From Glandiceps talaboti (lineage: Eukaryota > Hemichordata > Enteropneusta > Spengelidae), in assembly GCF_964340395.1 (NCBI RefSeq), contig NC_135550.1:11510408-11574407 (forward strand): a stretch of DNA of 64,000 bases, given 5' to 3'. This document shows positions 45,583 through 59,947 of the stretch, piece by piece. A program made the position numbers and the translations under genes. Under the pieces are notes generated by a model, which was given only the letters and a program-made list of their open reading frames with translations, had not been told where the DNA came from and searched no databases. Position 1 is the stretch's first letter. Each line of letters starts with the position of its first letter.

Positions 45583-48500
45583 CTACAAAAGAAAAATACA
45601 AACAGAGAAAGGTTCTTTCAAAGTGCATATGGACCAACTAAAACTGAAAGTCTGACAAATTGGAGGTGATAGTAGCCATCATATGCCACAGCAAGGATAA
45701 ACTGCTCCTGTTTATATTGGCTTAAACTTTTGAAAAGCGGTAACGACACTTACATAAAACAATCTTACAATTATCAGTATGAGATGGCTGAAAAAAGGGT
45801 ACGGGTGTTGGCCACTAAAAAGTTAAAAAGTTGTTACATAGTTTTGGTTTTGGTATAGTATAGTATAGTGGGAGATGCAAAATATTGGTGATGAGGACGA
45901 TTTTCATGTATCACATAAGCACGTGCATATGATTCGTATGATTCCGCGGACTACAAGTTCTCGCCTACCGGCTCGAATTTGTATTAGTCCGTGAATCACA
46001 CTCGGAGCAGTATGACGTTAAACTAACATTCATTTCATGGGATTATATATAAATATAACAATTATATCATGCTTCATTCTTGAAAACTCTACGTGAAACA
46101 ACAGTGACAAAGTCAATGTTTGTAACTTAATACATTGCGAAAAGCTGAAAGAAATGTGTGTAAAAAGTTTATTTAATAATAATTTATTGTACGTACAATA
46201 ACAAAGATTGAGAAATTTATTGAGTTATAAACACAGAGTTTGTCATTGTTGTTTCACATTAATGTTTCAGGCAGGAAGCCATGACATAATTGTTTTATGA
46301 ATTCACAATTCAAAATGAATACCCAATCCTCATCCACATGGCCACTTTAAGAAATCCATGCCTTACCTTTCGTGTGAACTGGTCCTGACATGCCATGCGG
46401 ATTCTTTCCGAAGTGGCTGGACTGTCAAGTCGGAATATTCCTGTTATTCCTGCATCTGCTCTTGCTGATGTGATAGCATCCTTAATGGCAAAGAATACTG
46501 CAGAAGCTAAGATGAGAGGTGGTTCTCCAACAGCCTGTAGGATAAACAACATAGGCACTTGAAAGTAACATTATAAAATGGAAGTGAAGTTTTACTAGGT
46601 TGTGGGTGATGGTATGTTTGTAAACCTGGAAGGTTTGTGATGCAGGAAAAAAGATTTGAGATTAAATTGATAATAAACATTTAAATGATTGACTGGTATT
46701 TGTTGAACATGCCATATTGCAGTTATCAGAAAGACAAAAAAGTATACAATATTACCACTAGGAGTGCTCTGCAGAGGCAGTTTTTGGACTAGTAGTAAAG
46801 ATTATCAGAAAGACAAAAGCATAACGTTATCACTAGGAGTGCTGTTCAGAGATAGTTTTTGGATGAGGAGGGAGGATTATCAGAAAGACAAAAAGATTGT
46901 ATAATGTTACCACTAGGAGTGCTGTTCAGAGGCAGTCTTTGGACGAGCAGTAAAGATTATCAGAAAGACAAAAGATTGCATAATTTGGCCACGAGGAGCG
47001 CTGTTCAGAAACAGTGTTTGGATGAGAAGCGAGGAATATCAGAAAGACAAAAGATTGTGTTATTTGGCCACTAGGACCACCGACCGTGACAGTTGAGTAC
47101 TATAGTCTCCTTCCCCAGTGTTTCAAGGCAAAATTGTTGACATTCTCAACCAATTCAAAGATTATCTTTGCTTCAAATCAAGTAATTTTGAGGAACTCAA
47201 TTAAGGGATCATTTAAGTTATGTTTTGTTGACTGCTTCATGACCTGCTGTATGATTTTTAACCCTCAATGTTCATCATCTTGGGCACCCTCTTATGACAC
47301 TTGTTCTGAGCATGACTATAGGGTTGATGACCAGAATATAACATATTGTGGGCCAGTCTCACATGAATACACAAAATTCTTTCAATTTCAAGTGATGTGC
47401 AAGCACTCCTGTTTGTTGACACAAATCTTGGATGTAAACTTTGGTTTTGTAAATGCACGGAAAAATTGACAAAAAAAACCAATTACCATGGAAAATTTCT
47501 TTGAAGGCAGTAACTTGAAGCTAACAAAAGTTTAGAATAAAAGTGAAGCCACAGTGTTGACTTGGCCAAAATCAAACGGCAATAACGTTAACTTGTGCTC
47601 AAAGTAATAAGTTTCATTCATTTTGAGTTTTGAAAAAAAAGTAAAAAACGTTGTGGGACTTTCTTACCTAATACTTACTTTACATAATTATTTAATATAT
47701 TGCTTACTTATAAAATACGATTAACTAATTATATAAACAAAGTACAGTTATTGAAACCCATGAGTTTTACTTAATGTTGAATGATTTAAAGGCCCATTCT
47801 GCAATAGATTAAGATGACACTCATTATGATAGATGATTTTTACTGTGTAACACGCTTACAGAACTCACGAAGTGCCTATGAAACTACCATTTTTATTTCC
47901 TAATGTTGGATTATGGTATTATGAATATACAGGAAAGAAACCTGTTACTGTATTTTAGAAAATAGTTGTTTGGGTAATGTATTTGTGAAATCGTAGCTTG
48001 ATTCATATTGGAAGTGTCGAGTCATCGACCAGGGATTGAAAATGAGCCCTTTAAGGTGTTCATTTTAGGGTATGAACCAATGTAACAATTCAAGTTCCTA
48101 TTCCGGCTTTTCCCGTCTCACACACAACAACCAAACATGACAGAGGCCGTCACCTCGGGTACCTCAAGTATAACTCCCATTAGTTTCGTTGCCAAATTAG
48201 CATATGTGTAAGTCCATAACACCACCACGTACATGCGAACAAGACAAATGCAAAGAATATACACTCACCTTGGATGAATAGATAGCTCTTTCATTTGGAC
48301 AGTTACTGAGAAGAGAGACATTAAACTCTGTAGGAACATCTCCAAAGCCAGGTATTTTATACATGCCTGGACCTCTAGTCAGTAAAACACCATTTGGAGA
48401 CCAACGGTGATCCTCAATTGTAAACAAGCCATAACCTTGCATGTATGCACCTTCAATCTGAATAACAAAAGTAGAGACAATAGGAATAATATGGAGGATA

Positions 48501-51500
48501 TGCTGCATATCATGCAACAACGGTTGAATTATTATCTGTTATAACTTTAAGGATGTGCACTCTCATTGCAATTTAGACTAAGTACTGATTTCACATATTT
48601 TAAATCCTTGTGGTATGACAGTCGTATTTGTGTTAAACTTTAGAGTGAAAATATCTTTTACTTTCATAAGAACATTGCCAACAAAAACATCCACTGCAAA
48701 GCTAAGGTTCATTTCTAATATCACCCTCTACACCTCAATTCAAAGGTAAGTTTTAAACATACCTGTCCGATGTCGATAGCAGGATTTAAGCTTTGACCAA
48801 GATCCATGACAATATCAGTACGTATGACATGGTGATCACCAGTTAGACAATCAATCTCTACTTCTGAACAACCTACACCAACAGTAAAATAGTTGAATGG
48901 GTTGCCCGAGTTGGTTTCCCAATTGTAGCCAATATCAGGTGTCCTAGGGTAGCAAAAACAGGACATACTTTATAAATACCTGAACACTGCCCTCTATAGA
49001 CACCTTTCACATTTCAAACTCCCTATCTTCATTTCAGGTACTTTGAACCTTTGTTACCTGGACACTAACTTGACCGTGAAATCTTGATGTAAGACTCTTT
49101 AGGCTAAATAAAAAAACTTCTGTTTTTCTGAATACTCGACCGACCCTTAGTAGTAGAAGCTGCCAACTCTAAACATGTTTAACGCTCAAAAAAAGGTAAA
49201 AGTGGTTAGAATTTACTTCTATGTCCATGTTATTTTTTTTTGTATTTCCATGTAATTTTTTTCTGTCAAAGTATTTTGGGTCAATTTTTTTTATAATCCC
49301 ATTCCAGAAAAACCAGATCTCTTAAGAGTGTAAGTTGTATACATATTGTGCTAATCTACTTCACATATAATTGTCTTCAGTTACTTTATTTCCACTTCAT
49401 CAAACCATAACAGAAGTATTGCGACCAACAAGTATCTTGTCTTAGCGTTGAACGGCGATTTCTCAACAAAACAAGTGAAATAAAACAAAATAAGATCCCG
49501 ACCAACTACCCTACTTTCTCAAGTCATGGTATAGGAAACATAGTTTTTGTTTTGTTTTTTTTGTATTAGTTAGTATCTATTCAATTGACAATTAATGACT
49601 CACTTGTAAAATCCTGCTGTTGACAGACTAACTCTGTCCATGTAGGCAGCTTGCACCTAGAATTAACAGACGATTAATTTTTGTCAATGATTGTACATTC
49701 CATGAATTCTGTATTCAATCCCAAGTTCATGTTATGTTCATAGCTACTTGCGATTGCTTTCATCCTAGTGGAAGATGGTCAAATATGATTAGGTAGTCCA
49801 TTAGTAATATTAATTCTTTTTAACTGACATTTTGTTTTTGGATATATTTAATAATTTGATGTTTCTTTAAGTGGTGGTTTTGTCTTGTACAACAGTATAA
49901 TAAAAGATTTTTTATTCTAGATGTTACAAATTGTAGATAATTCATAGCATTAGTATATAATATCTGTTATTACTCTCTTTACTCTTTAAACTGAACAGCT
50001 GGAAGCATAATCCATTCACTGTAAGGTTTTGAGTATACCTATTTATAACATCCGGTGGATGGACTGTTCTCATGAAAACTTGTTGACTTGGCAAAAGAAA
50101 GAATTAAATCATATCTGAAGACCATACCAGCAGGTTAGATAAATATATCTTCTTGATTTCAACTCTCCGAATGAAACTATTCATTAGCAGCAAAATCGTT
50201 GAAATACATCTTACCCACTCTTCCCAGCTTCCTTTAGGATTTGCTGACATAAAAGGTTCCAATCTCTCCAGGATGACTTCACAAGCTCTCTGTGTGTATG
50301 AAAATACATCAGAAACAGGTGATTTTTCATACCGCTCTAACCTTAATATTTTATCTTATTAAACTGAAAGTTAAATAATGTTTGTGCCAAAATAAATCAG
50401 TATGAAAAGGTAAATTCTGAGTAACATACAGGTAATAAAGGTTGATTTATTCCATTAGGTATGAATCAACAAACAAACTCTCAAGTCAAAAGTGATAATC
50501 GTACACTATAGTCAGCGCGTTTGGTCTACAACAAAGTTGACCCAAAGTGTAAAAAATGTCTTTCCGCTAAATACTTCGAGTGCTAAATAGATACATTCAC
50601 TCTAGGTTTTAACTGGTCATGGTATATGTATACGTATCCTGTCCACATACATGTTATGGAAAATAGAGCTACTGACATTGCAGCACAAATGACTTCACTG
50701 TATGAAAGGCACTTTGTCATTGCAATAGTCTGATTATCATGTTTCTATGGAGTTCAGAAATTGGAGTTTACATTCAACATGTAACTCCATAATTCCGCTG
50801 ATGCTATGGACATGGACTTTATTGCTACTCTTCCTTGTTCGATGCTTTGAATTGCTTGCACTCCTTTATATACATGCACTTTAAAACAAATCCGAGGGAC
50901 ATCCTCACAAATTAGTCAATATTATACCATTACACCAAGCATTATTGGGTAACATTAAGAAAATTTAATGAAAATTGCACACCAAATATGATCATCTTGA
51001 ATCTCACCAACCCAACAAAAAAAAGACCCGTCCCAACCAATCGTAACAGTTATTTTACCTTCACTGCCTCTCCATTCAAATCTGATGAGACACTAGCACC
51101 AGTGCACGATGTATTTGGTACAGTGTTTGTACTAGTCTCACTAATATATATTTTACTAGTAGGAATCTTCAATGCTCTGCTGGCAACCTGAATCATCTTG
51201 GTATGCAAACCTTGTCCCATTTCTGTTCCTCCATGTGCCAAAAGCACTGAGCCATCTGTGTATACATGCACCAATGCACCTGCCTGAAATGTTTGCGTGG
51301 TACAAACTATGTTTATGAATATTTTACTGAATCGAAAATATCTACATAAAACCTTGATTAATTATACTATAATGTTAATGCCAATGTTTGCTAAATGCTC
51401 TCCCTCGGTCATTACTTTACCTGCATATGCAAATGTCACTTTCCTGGTATATATTTAGAAGCATAAAGCGTCACTTACCTGATCAAACCCCGTTATATCG

Positions 51501-53652
51501 TATTCTAATTATCCTCTGTAATGGGACATTTATCCCACGAAATCAATGCTAGTTTTACGTCATAATGTTCCGAGTATGATTCCGCGGACTAATACAAATT
51601 CGAGCCAGTAGGCAAGAATTTATAGTCCGCGGAATCATATGAGGAGCATTTTGTCGTAAATCTAAAACTTATTTCGTGGGATTATATATTTATCATAAAA
51701 TTAAGTTTTTAAAATATATTTTCAACAATTTTGAATCGAATTTAACGAGTACTGCATCGTTTCATCGCACTTTATTCTTCATCGCGTATCAAAAAATGGC
51801 GCCGGATGGCTATGCAAATTACGTAATCGCGTGACCTGCAGCGATGTGAAGCTTAGGTACAGGTTAGACCGTGCTGTGGTTTCTCATCCAAAGTTATCGG
51901 TTATAACCTTGCGATGTACATGTAATATAAAATTTAGCTTTTAAACCGTTAGTAAACTTTATCTGAATGTGATTTTTGTTTTGTCATTTCAATTACATTC
52001 ACTTGGGATGTGCAAGTTCGGAGCGCTGAGCTCGACGGAAAATCGGAAGTATTTAAAGCTTACCGACTGCTCCATACAAATTGTCATCGATATATTTACA
52101 TGATTTTTTGATAAAATAAAATTTATTAAATACAATAAAAGTATCTCTACGTATCAAACTCATACCACCCAAGAATGTATGTAAAGTAATGTGTGCATTT
52201 ATCAGTTTTGAAAGTACATATTATTTATGGCGTGTACGATAACTTGATCGTAGTGTAGGGTAGAATGGCAGGAGCAGTTGAGAGAAAACAGTTCGGTAGA
52301 ACAGAGGCGATATGGGTTTTTGATATGCCCTGTTTGACGTCACACAGGTGAAGATTTATGTGTTTATGTGATAATAAGTCTTGTCCTGAAATGTTTATTC
52401 CTAGCGATTATTGTCAGAAAAATGTGTGAAACTTACTTTATTAAGAGGTGTAAAAATGAATGATACACCATATTTCATTGGAATGATTGCAATGCCTCTC
52501 TTCTTCCAGCGATTCTCACTGCGAAATATTCAACATATAATTTGCATACTTGATATCATTAGTTTAATGTTAAAACTCTTGTTTAGTGTTGTTTGAATAA
52601 TTTCATTCACACTGTAGTTCTTCACAAAAGGGAACTAAAAATTTTGTTCAGAATATTTCCGGCCAGCTTGGAAGCTGCAAGCCCGCCGGGGCTGCAAGTT
52701 ACAGATTTGAGCCACCGCATTTGTTTCTGAATGGCTAAAGTCCTTGCGGAAGATTTGATTTTTGATTTTTGACAAGGTGCCAGATCTCAGCCATTTGTCC
52801 CTAACTTGCAAATTTATCATACCTGTTTCTATGCAAGACAAGGGAAAATTTTGTGAAATGATGATGACCATTTACAAAAACAATACTATTAATCTCTGTC
52901 ATACCTGTTGAATATGTCCACTTGTCGACGTCTTCTGAAATAATCACTTTTTTCTAAACAGTCTTGCCAACATCTGTGTAGTGTGTTGTTTAAGATCAGA
53001 GGTTGATTAAAGTGTGTCAGATCACCCTCATTATACATGTTGATTTCACGTACCTTGTAAATTTAATATTGAAAGGAAAGATTTAAATGAACATGAAAAA
53101 CATAATAGAATGTTGAACATCTCCATCATATATGGTTGAACAAAACAACCAATGCGACTCCTTCATGTCTCAAGGTCCAAACCCCATTGCCAAGCAACAT
53201 TCATCAGCTAAAACTGGGTGGGGAGGGGGGAGGGATTTGTAAGATTTTGCAGAAAATTTCATGTTTATATAGAGCGAAAGTGACATGCAGTCTGTCAATT
53301 CAAAGCAACTCATGTAACCGTATTAAAGGAAGTGCATAAACATATCACATGGTGCAGCAAGCAAGTAATAGATTGATCTATAAATTGATCGATGTGTGAT
53401 CAATTGATTTATTGATTGATTTATTATTTGGTTGAATGATTGAACGATTGAACGATTAATTTTTGTGGTTAAATAAAATCCATTTTGTGTGTGATATTGA
53501 TCAATTGACTCGTTGATTTTTGTGGTGATATAAAACCTTTTTCTCCCTTCCCTAGCTACTTTTCTCTCTGTAATTCACTCTTTATTGACTAAATAAAGAC
53601 ATGTTGTCCATTTTTCTCAGTGTTTGTCCAGTGTGGTAATCACCCGGTAGAG

Positions 53653-53732
<80 letters not shown>

Positions 53733-53809
53733 TAATCAATTACATGTTCGCTATATATGAACATTGTACATTTTAATATTATATATATGTGAGTATGTGT
53801 GTATATATG

Positions 53810-53861
<52 letters not shown>

Positions 53862-53929
53862 TTGGTAGTACTGGAACTCTTTCTTGGGTGTAACTCGGAG
53901 TTTCACGCATATTGCGATCATCAGACACT

Positions 53930-53977
<48 letters not shown>

Positions 53978-56900
53978 GTGTATACACACAGACACACACA
54001 CACATGTTGATTTCACGTACCATGCCCATTTTAGTATTGAAAGGATGATTTTGATTAAATATGAAAATCAGGAGCATTTTGAATACATTTGCAATACATG
54101 CTATACAAGAGAAACACATAACACTATATAAATATGGTGCTCTAACTTTGTCATTCTGCAGGTAATTTATACTCAGGTACATGACTGGTTTAGAATACAA
54201 TATTGATAAGGTGAAACATTCAAAATGTTATGCAGATTTAACCAAATAATCATATGATCAACCATTGTTTTTTACACACAATAAGGTTCTCATGATTCCG
54301 AGCACAGGCTAGAAAAAATCAATATTCTTCTCACTAAACTTTACAATTCATGGGTAAGCAATCGATATTTCACTTGTCAATCAAACATTTTCTACTTGTT
54401 TTGTTGAATACCACATAAATAGATGTTCTCTGGCGGACCATTGTGAATGAAAATACTTTAAGAAATACCTAAAATTGCATTGCAGCAGTAACCTAACATT
54501 ATATATACAGTATAATGTGCTTCCCATCTTTGGATTACAAAGTTGAATTGGCACAAGCTGAATATACAAACTTTTCACTCGTGTGAAAATAATGTCATAA
54601 AATCTAGATTAAACTATTTGTGTATAGTGTTAACTTTGACGCAAACCTTCTATATGACCTTACAATTGTCTTCTGACATAATATTGTTTAAAAAGTTGAT
54701 TGCATAGTACGGTAGGAATTTCCTTGACATATGACATGTAAATATAAATTTAGGTATATATAAAAAGTTACCATCGTCAGATAGTTTGTACGTTTGAGTT
54801 CAGTCAATTGTATTTAATAAGTAGTTATAGAATACTATGAGTACCTTTGAATTATTACACTCCTCAAAAATTAAACTCAGCTTGTACCTTCAATATTCAT
54901 CCATATGATATGTCCAATACCTTTTGCTGTGTAACACCACACCTTATAGCGATATCAGTAATCCAGTTCTCTGCAAACAATAATCCCTGTGGTGCCCCAA
55001 AGGCACGAAATGCTGTATTGGATGGAATGTTTGTTTTACAAACATATCCCGTGACCTTTATATTTGGTATCTTGTATACATTATCTGAGTGAAAGAGAGC
55101 ACGTCCCATTACCTGTGAATGGAAGAAAAAAAAACACAGTAATTGAACACATTAAAATCAAATAGGATTTTAGCCTGTCCATGATCTAAATTTCAACCTT
55201 TGAAAACAGAAATTATTGAGATTAGATTACACATTCCCTTAATTAAAACACTGCTCATTAAAAACAACAAAAACAAATCCATTCTTCATTATAAGCTAAA
55301 CTAACAGTAGCTATTCATAGTTGCACATGATAATGATCATAATAATTGAACCAAAAATTGCGGGGGGGGGGGGGGTTAGGCCTAACTAGGTACAATTCTA
55401 AGTATATGCAATAGCATTTTACTTCATGCTAGAGGGTCAAAAGAAAAGATAACCAAAAGGTTGACTAATTCTCATGCATGCCTATAGTATTGCATATGAA
55501 ATGAATTGAGTGGAAGTTATGGCATCGACCGATAAATCGAATGTTCCTTATTTTATGATGCACCTATGCAGTAATATTTTATTTAAGGTACTGAGAATTG
55601 ATACGCTTGACCTGATGTACCAAGTATGGCTTGGGTGACACCAAAGCTCTTATTAGCAAATGTTAAGAGAACAACATAATATATCATACAGCACTGTATC
55701 ATTCTCTCATGGGGGCAGGGGAGGGTGGGAGGGATGAGGATTGAAGATGTAACCTGTCTTTTATGATGGAGGAATCAGTGACTTTCATTATATGGTGGAT
55801 GGAAGTGATATATTATGATGCACAATATTTAAGTACTTGGAAACCATGTGACAGGGTGAATGGTACAGAATATTGGTGACAATTCCAAAAGCATTAAATT
55901 TAACTCATGATGTGTAAACTACATGAATTCAATAAAAACCAGATTTGAATTGAATGCCTCCCGAAAGGGCAAAACCATAGATTTTTGGGCATACACACAT
56001 TGTTGGAATGTATAATTCTAAACAATAGCTATTATACATGATGTACCACTTAACTTAAATTAATTATATGAAACTAAAGGAAACTTAAAGCTTGCATAGT
56101 TAACATATTGCCTAATTATTAAACAAACATTGATTATGCAAATTAACCATATATATTATAAGTTACAACATCAAGCTATAAATGACACATGCACTTCTTT
56201 ACCATCGACCATCAAAACATATACAAAATTATCTGATCGAAAATCATTAATTATGCAAATTAGTCATAAAATTAAAAACTATATCAACAGGCTTCACAGG
56301 ATGTGTGCTTTGTCATGGTTGATGTATGTGCCAAATTATATGGAATTTGAAACTTGCATTCCAATTATTCAAATTACTCATTAAAACTAAAGGCTATGAC
56401 AACAAACTTGTGCACATTGTTATGGTTGGTATATGCACCAAATGAAATATGAAGCTTGCATTCTTAAGATAAAGCCGAATTACCGAAAGTCATTAATTAT
56501 GCAAAATATTCATTAAAACTGTAATCTACATCAACACACTTTATAGGACATATGCGCTTAGTTATGGTTTAACGTATGTACTAAATTATACTGAAATTGA
56601 AGCATACAATTTTAAGCTATAGCCTAATTACCGAAAATAATTATTATGCAAATTATTCATAAAAGCTTTAAGCTTAATCAACGAACTTTATAGAACATAA
56701 GCGCTTTGTTATGATTAATGTATGAACCAAATTACATTGAATTTGAAGTATGCGTTCCAAAGATATAGCATAATTACTCAAAACCGTTAATTATGCAAAT
56801 AACTAATTAATGTTCACTGGATGTTTAACAAAATTTTATCAGTCCGTGCAATTAGCATATGAAAGATGTGTACCAAATTTCATTATAATTGAGATAGCCG

Positions 56901-59842
56901 TTTTAAAGAAAATTATGACACAGACAGACGGGCGGACGGACGGGCGGACAGACAGACAGACTTCATAGTTTATCATCTTTATGGCAAATCCAGGACAAAG
57001 TAATTTAGTGAGCTTGAAGTGAAGGCAGCTAATTTCTTTGTAGGCACGTGCAGATGACAGCGTATGGACACAGCAGTTATTTTCTGTAACATTAGAAAAA
57101 GTTAGGGTATATACACTTTTGAAAACAACTCTGAGCAGAAAACATGATGTAGACGCTTATCTCTGAACAGCTCCGATGGAGACAGAATGTTACATCAAAA
57201 ATGATAAACTTACTGCATGAGATTGATCTTCAGTATTTCCAGCATTGCTGTATAGTTTGACTTCAAGTGCCTGAATTTGTCCATTGTTTCCAAAACCAAC
57301 TTTATATCTGGACATAAAAGGATGTCTTGTTCCAGACGTACACATATCCTCATCACGGTCTAACATACATCGTACTGGTTGACCAACCCTGTTCAATTAA
57401 GATCAAATCTCCCGATTCTTATAAGGTTCGTTTCATGTAAGTTCAGACATATGCTATTATAGGAGATTTCGCCTTAGCTTGCAAATGCTGTTAAACAATG
57501 CATAAAGGCAAGTGAGACTGATGACTAGGTTTCATGTTGAGATAGTCACAATAAAGATGATTAAAACATCTCTCTGTACATTGTCTGTTCTGTACATTTG
57601 TGTTTGTTTTTGTTATCATGAACAAATTAAAAATACAGAGCTATATATTTATAGTATCTCTGAGATTGTTTTGGCCCAAATGTTTTCTTGATTAATTGTA
57701 GGAATTTACTTTTCAAACTACCTCATCAAAAGTAACATTTCCATATACTAATACCACAGTCAACATATTTTTACTATTTATTTTCTTAAGGCATTCAAAT
57801 ACACAAACAGTTTGCCATTAGGAACCACTACTGAACCCAATCTGATTAAAATCCGATATAGTGAACTCGCAGTGATTTCTTTATTTTATAAAGAAATTAC
57901 GTTTATTGTAGTTTTTATTTATTCTGTGAGCATCCGATACCTACATCTGACACAATACCATAATTGTTCTCAGACCTCATCTCATACTGACCAGTAGCCC
58001 ACCACAACAGTCAAAGACGTTCAAAATTGAAACAAAGAGAACCACCAAACAATAACGATAACATCGTTGTATGCTCTCTGCACTTGAGTTCATTTCGAAA
58101 CAGAGCGTTTCTGAAGTACTGTATCTGTATGTTTCGGCATACTGGGCATTTTCATTTATTGAGAACACCTTTGGTATTGTGTCAGATGTAGGTATCGGCA
58201 CTCACAGAACAAAAAGAATAAACGACAATAAACGTCAGAACTAAACAAAGAAGTTGCGCCGAGTTCACTATCGGATTTTAATCAGATTGTACTGAAAATT
58301 AAGAATGTCCTACAAACGGCTTACTTGAAGGCTGCAACAGCTACTATTGTGGAATATATACAACATCTGGTTGATTTCCCTCCAAAACCTCCTCCCATTC
58401 TTTTCACTTTACACACAATTCGATTTTCTGGCACTCCCAAGGCTTTTGCTGCAAGTTTCTGCATCAGAATTGACAAAATATATGGCATTAAGTCAGATAT
58501 ACAGGACGAATGCCGATTTTATATTGGTTGAACAGGTAGTTATAAATACATGTTGAAAAAAAAAATAATTTTAAGCTTTACATTATATATGCAATATGTC
58601 AACGTTTCATTGTAACATCCAAGCCACGTGAGAACTGCGCGGGTGACTGCTTGAAGTACTTCAACATAAAATGGGGGAAGGAGGAACAATATTTGAAAAT
58701 CTGCAATTTTCCCTATATTTTTCTTTTATTTACTTCTTTTATCTATTTTTACACAATAAAGATGATACTATAAATGACTAGTGTGTTTTATTTCAACATT
58801 CGCTGTGCATCGTTTATGGATGGATGGATGGATACATTTTTCATCCATAAAAGACCCACGGCAAATATGACATAACTATGTAATTCACACCAGCTTCATG
58901 ACACAGCATTTTATCTCAGGTATTTTGAAATGTTGTAAAGAATGATGTATTCATTTTTCTTCGAACACAGTGCATGATTTGATCAACCTTTGCTTTGAAC
59001 CCATACTAGAATATGCCGGTATAATGAGAATCTCTCTTCTGTTAACAATTTCACTGCTAAACTCACTCTTTAAACAAGTCTTCATACAAGACATACCCCT
59101 CAAATATGCACTTTAATGAGTTATGCAATAAATGTTGATTTTAACTGCATACATCAAAAAATAAACTGACATACATATGTCCCATGTAACATTTGTGTCA
59201 AGTTTGAAAGAAATCAGATATTGCATGTCTGAGAAATGGCGTATTATGGACTGACGGACACATGGACGAACAGAGCCCATTGTAATAGCATGCCCCCTCC
59301 CCTTTTGGGGAGTTAATAATCATTGATAATATATACTGAGTCTGTTGGAGTATTATCTGTCAGTTTCTGGGTCAGCATTTTACACTGACACTTATAATCA
59401 TACAAACCTGTGTTGCAGTTAGATCCTGTGTTGAGGAAATTATCTCCATTTCACCATCTTCTCCATTTGGTATTGCAATGCATGCATTCGTCTCCAAGTA
59501 GAAGTGCTCTTGGCCACCAGTTTTCATCTCTCCTTCTATCGTATGGTCAGACAAATTTTCAAATCCAACTTGAACGTTGCCCTTCTCTATAGTCCTGATT
59601 GGTTTGTAGTATGATTCATGTGTAATGGCTTCCTGTCCAGTAGAAAGTCACTTGCAACATTTAACAAATGTAGTCAGCCCTTGCGAAGTCTGTAAACAGT
59701 TTATTCTCAACAGAAAAGCCTCTTTATATATGTTATGACAAGAATTATGTAAAATAATGAACATTCTAAGAATATTATACAGTTTACAAATACTTTACAT
59801 ACGGCATACATACTTGCGTACATACATACATACATACATACA

Positions 59843-59874
<32 letters not shown>

Positions 59875-59906
59875 CATACATATACACACATATTTGCGCA
59901 TGCGCG

Positions 59907-59947
<41 letters not shown>

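Noticed and set aside
53651-53735. Regular repeats resembling a CRISPR-like array
   Set aside because: Simple (ATCA)n microsatellite; CRISPR is not expected in an animal genome.
53751-54200. 149-codon Tyr/Ile-rich frame
   Set aside because: Translation of (TA)n runs.
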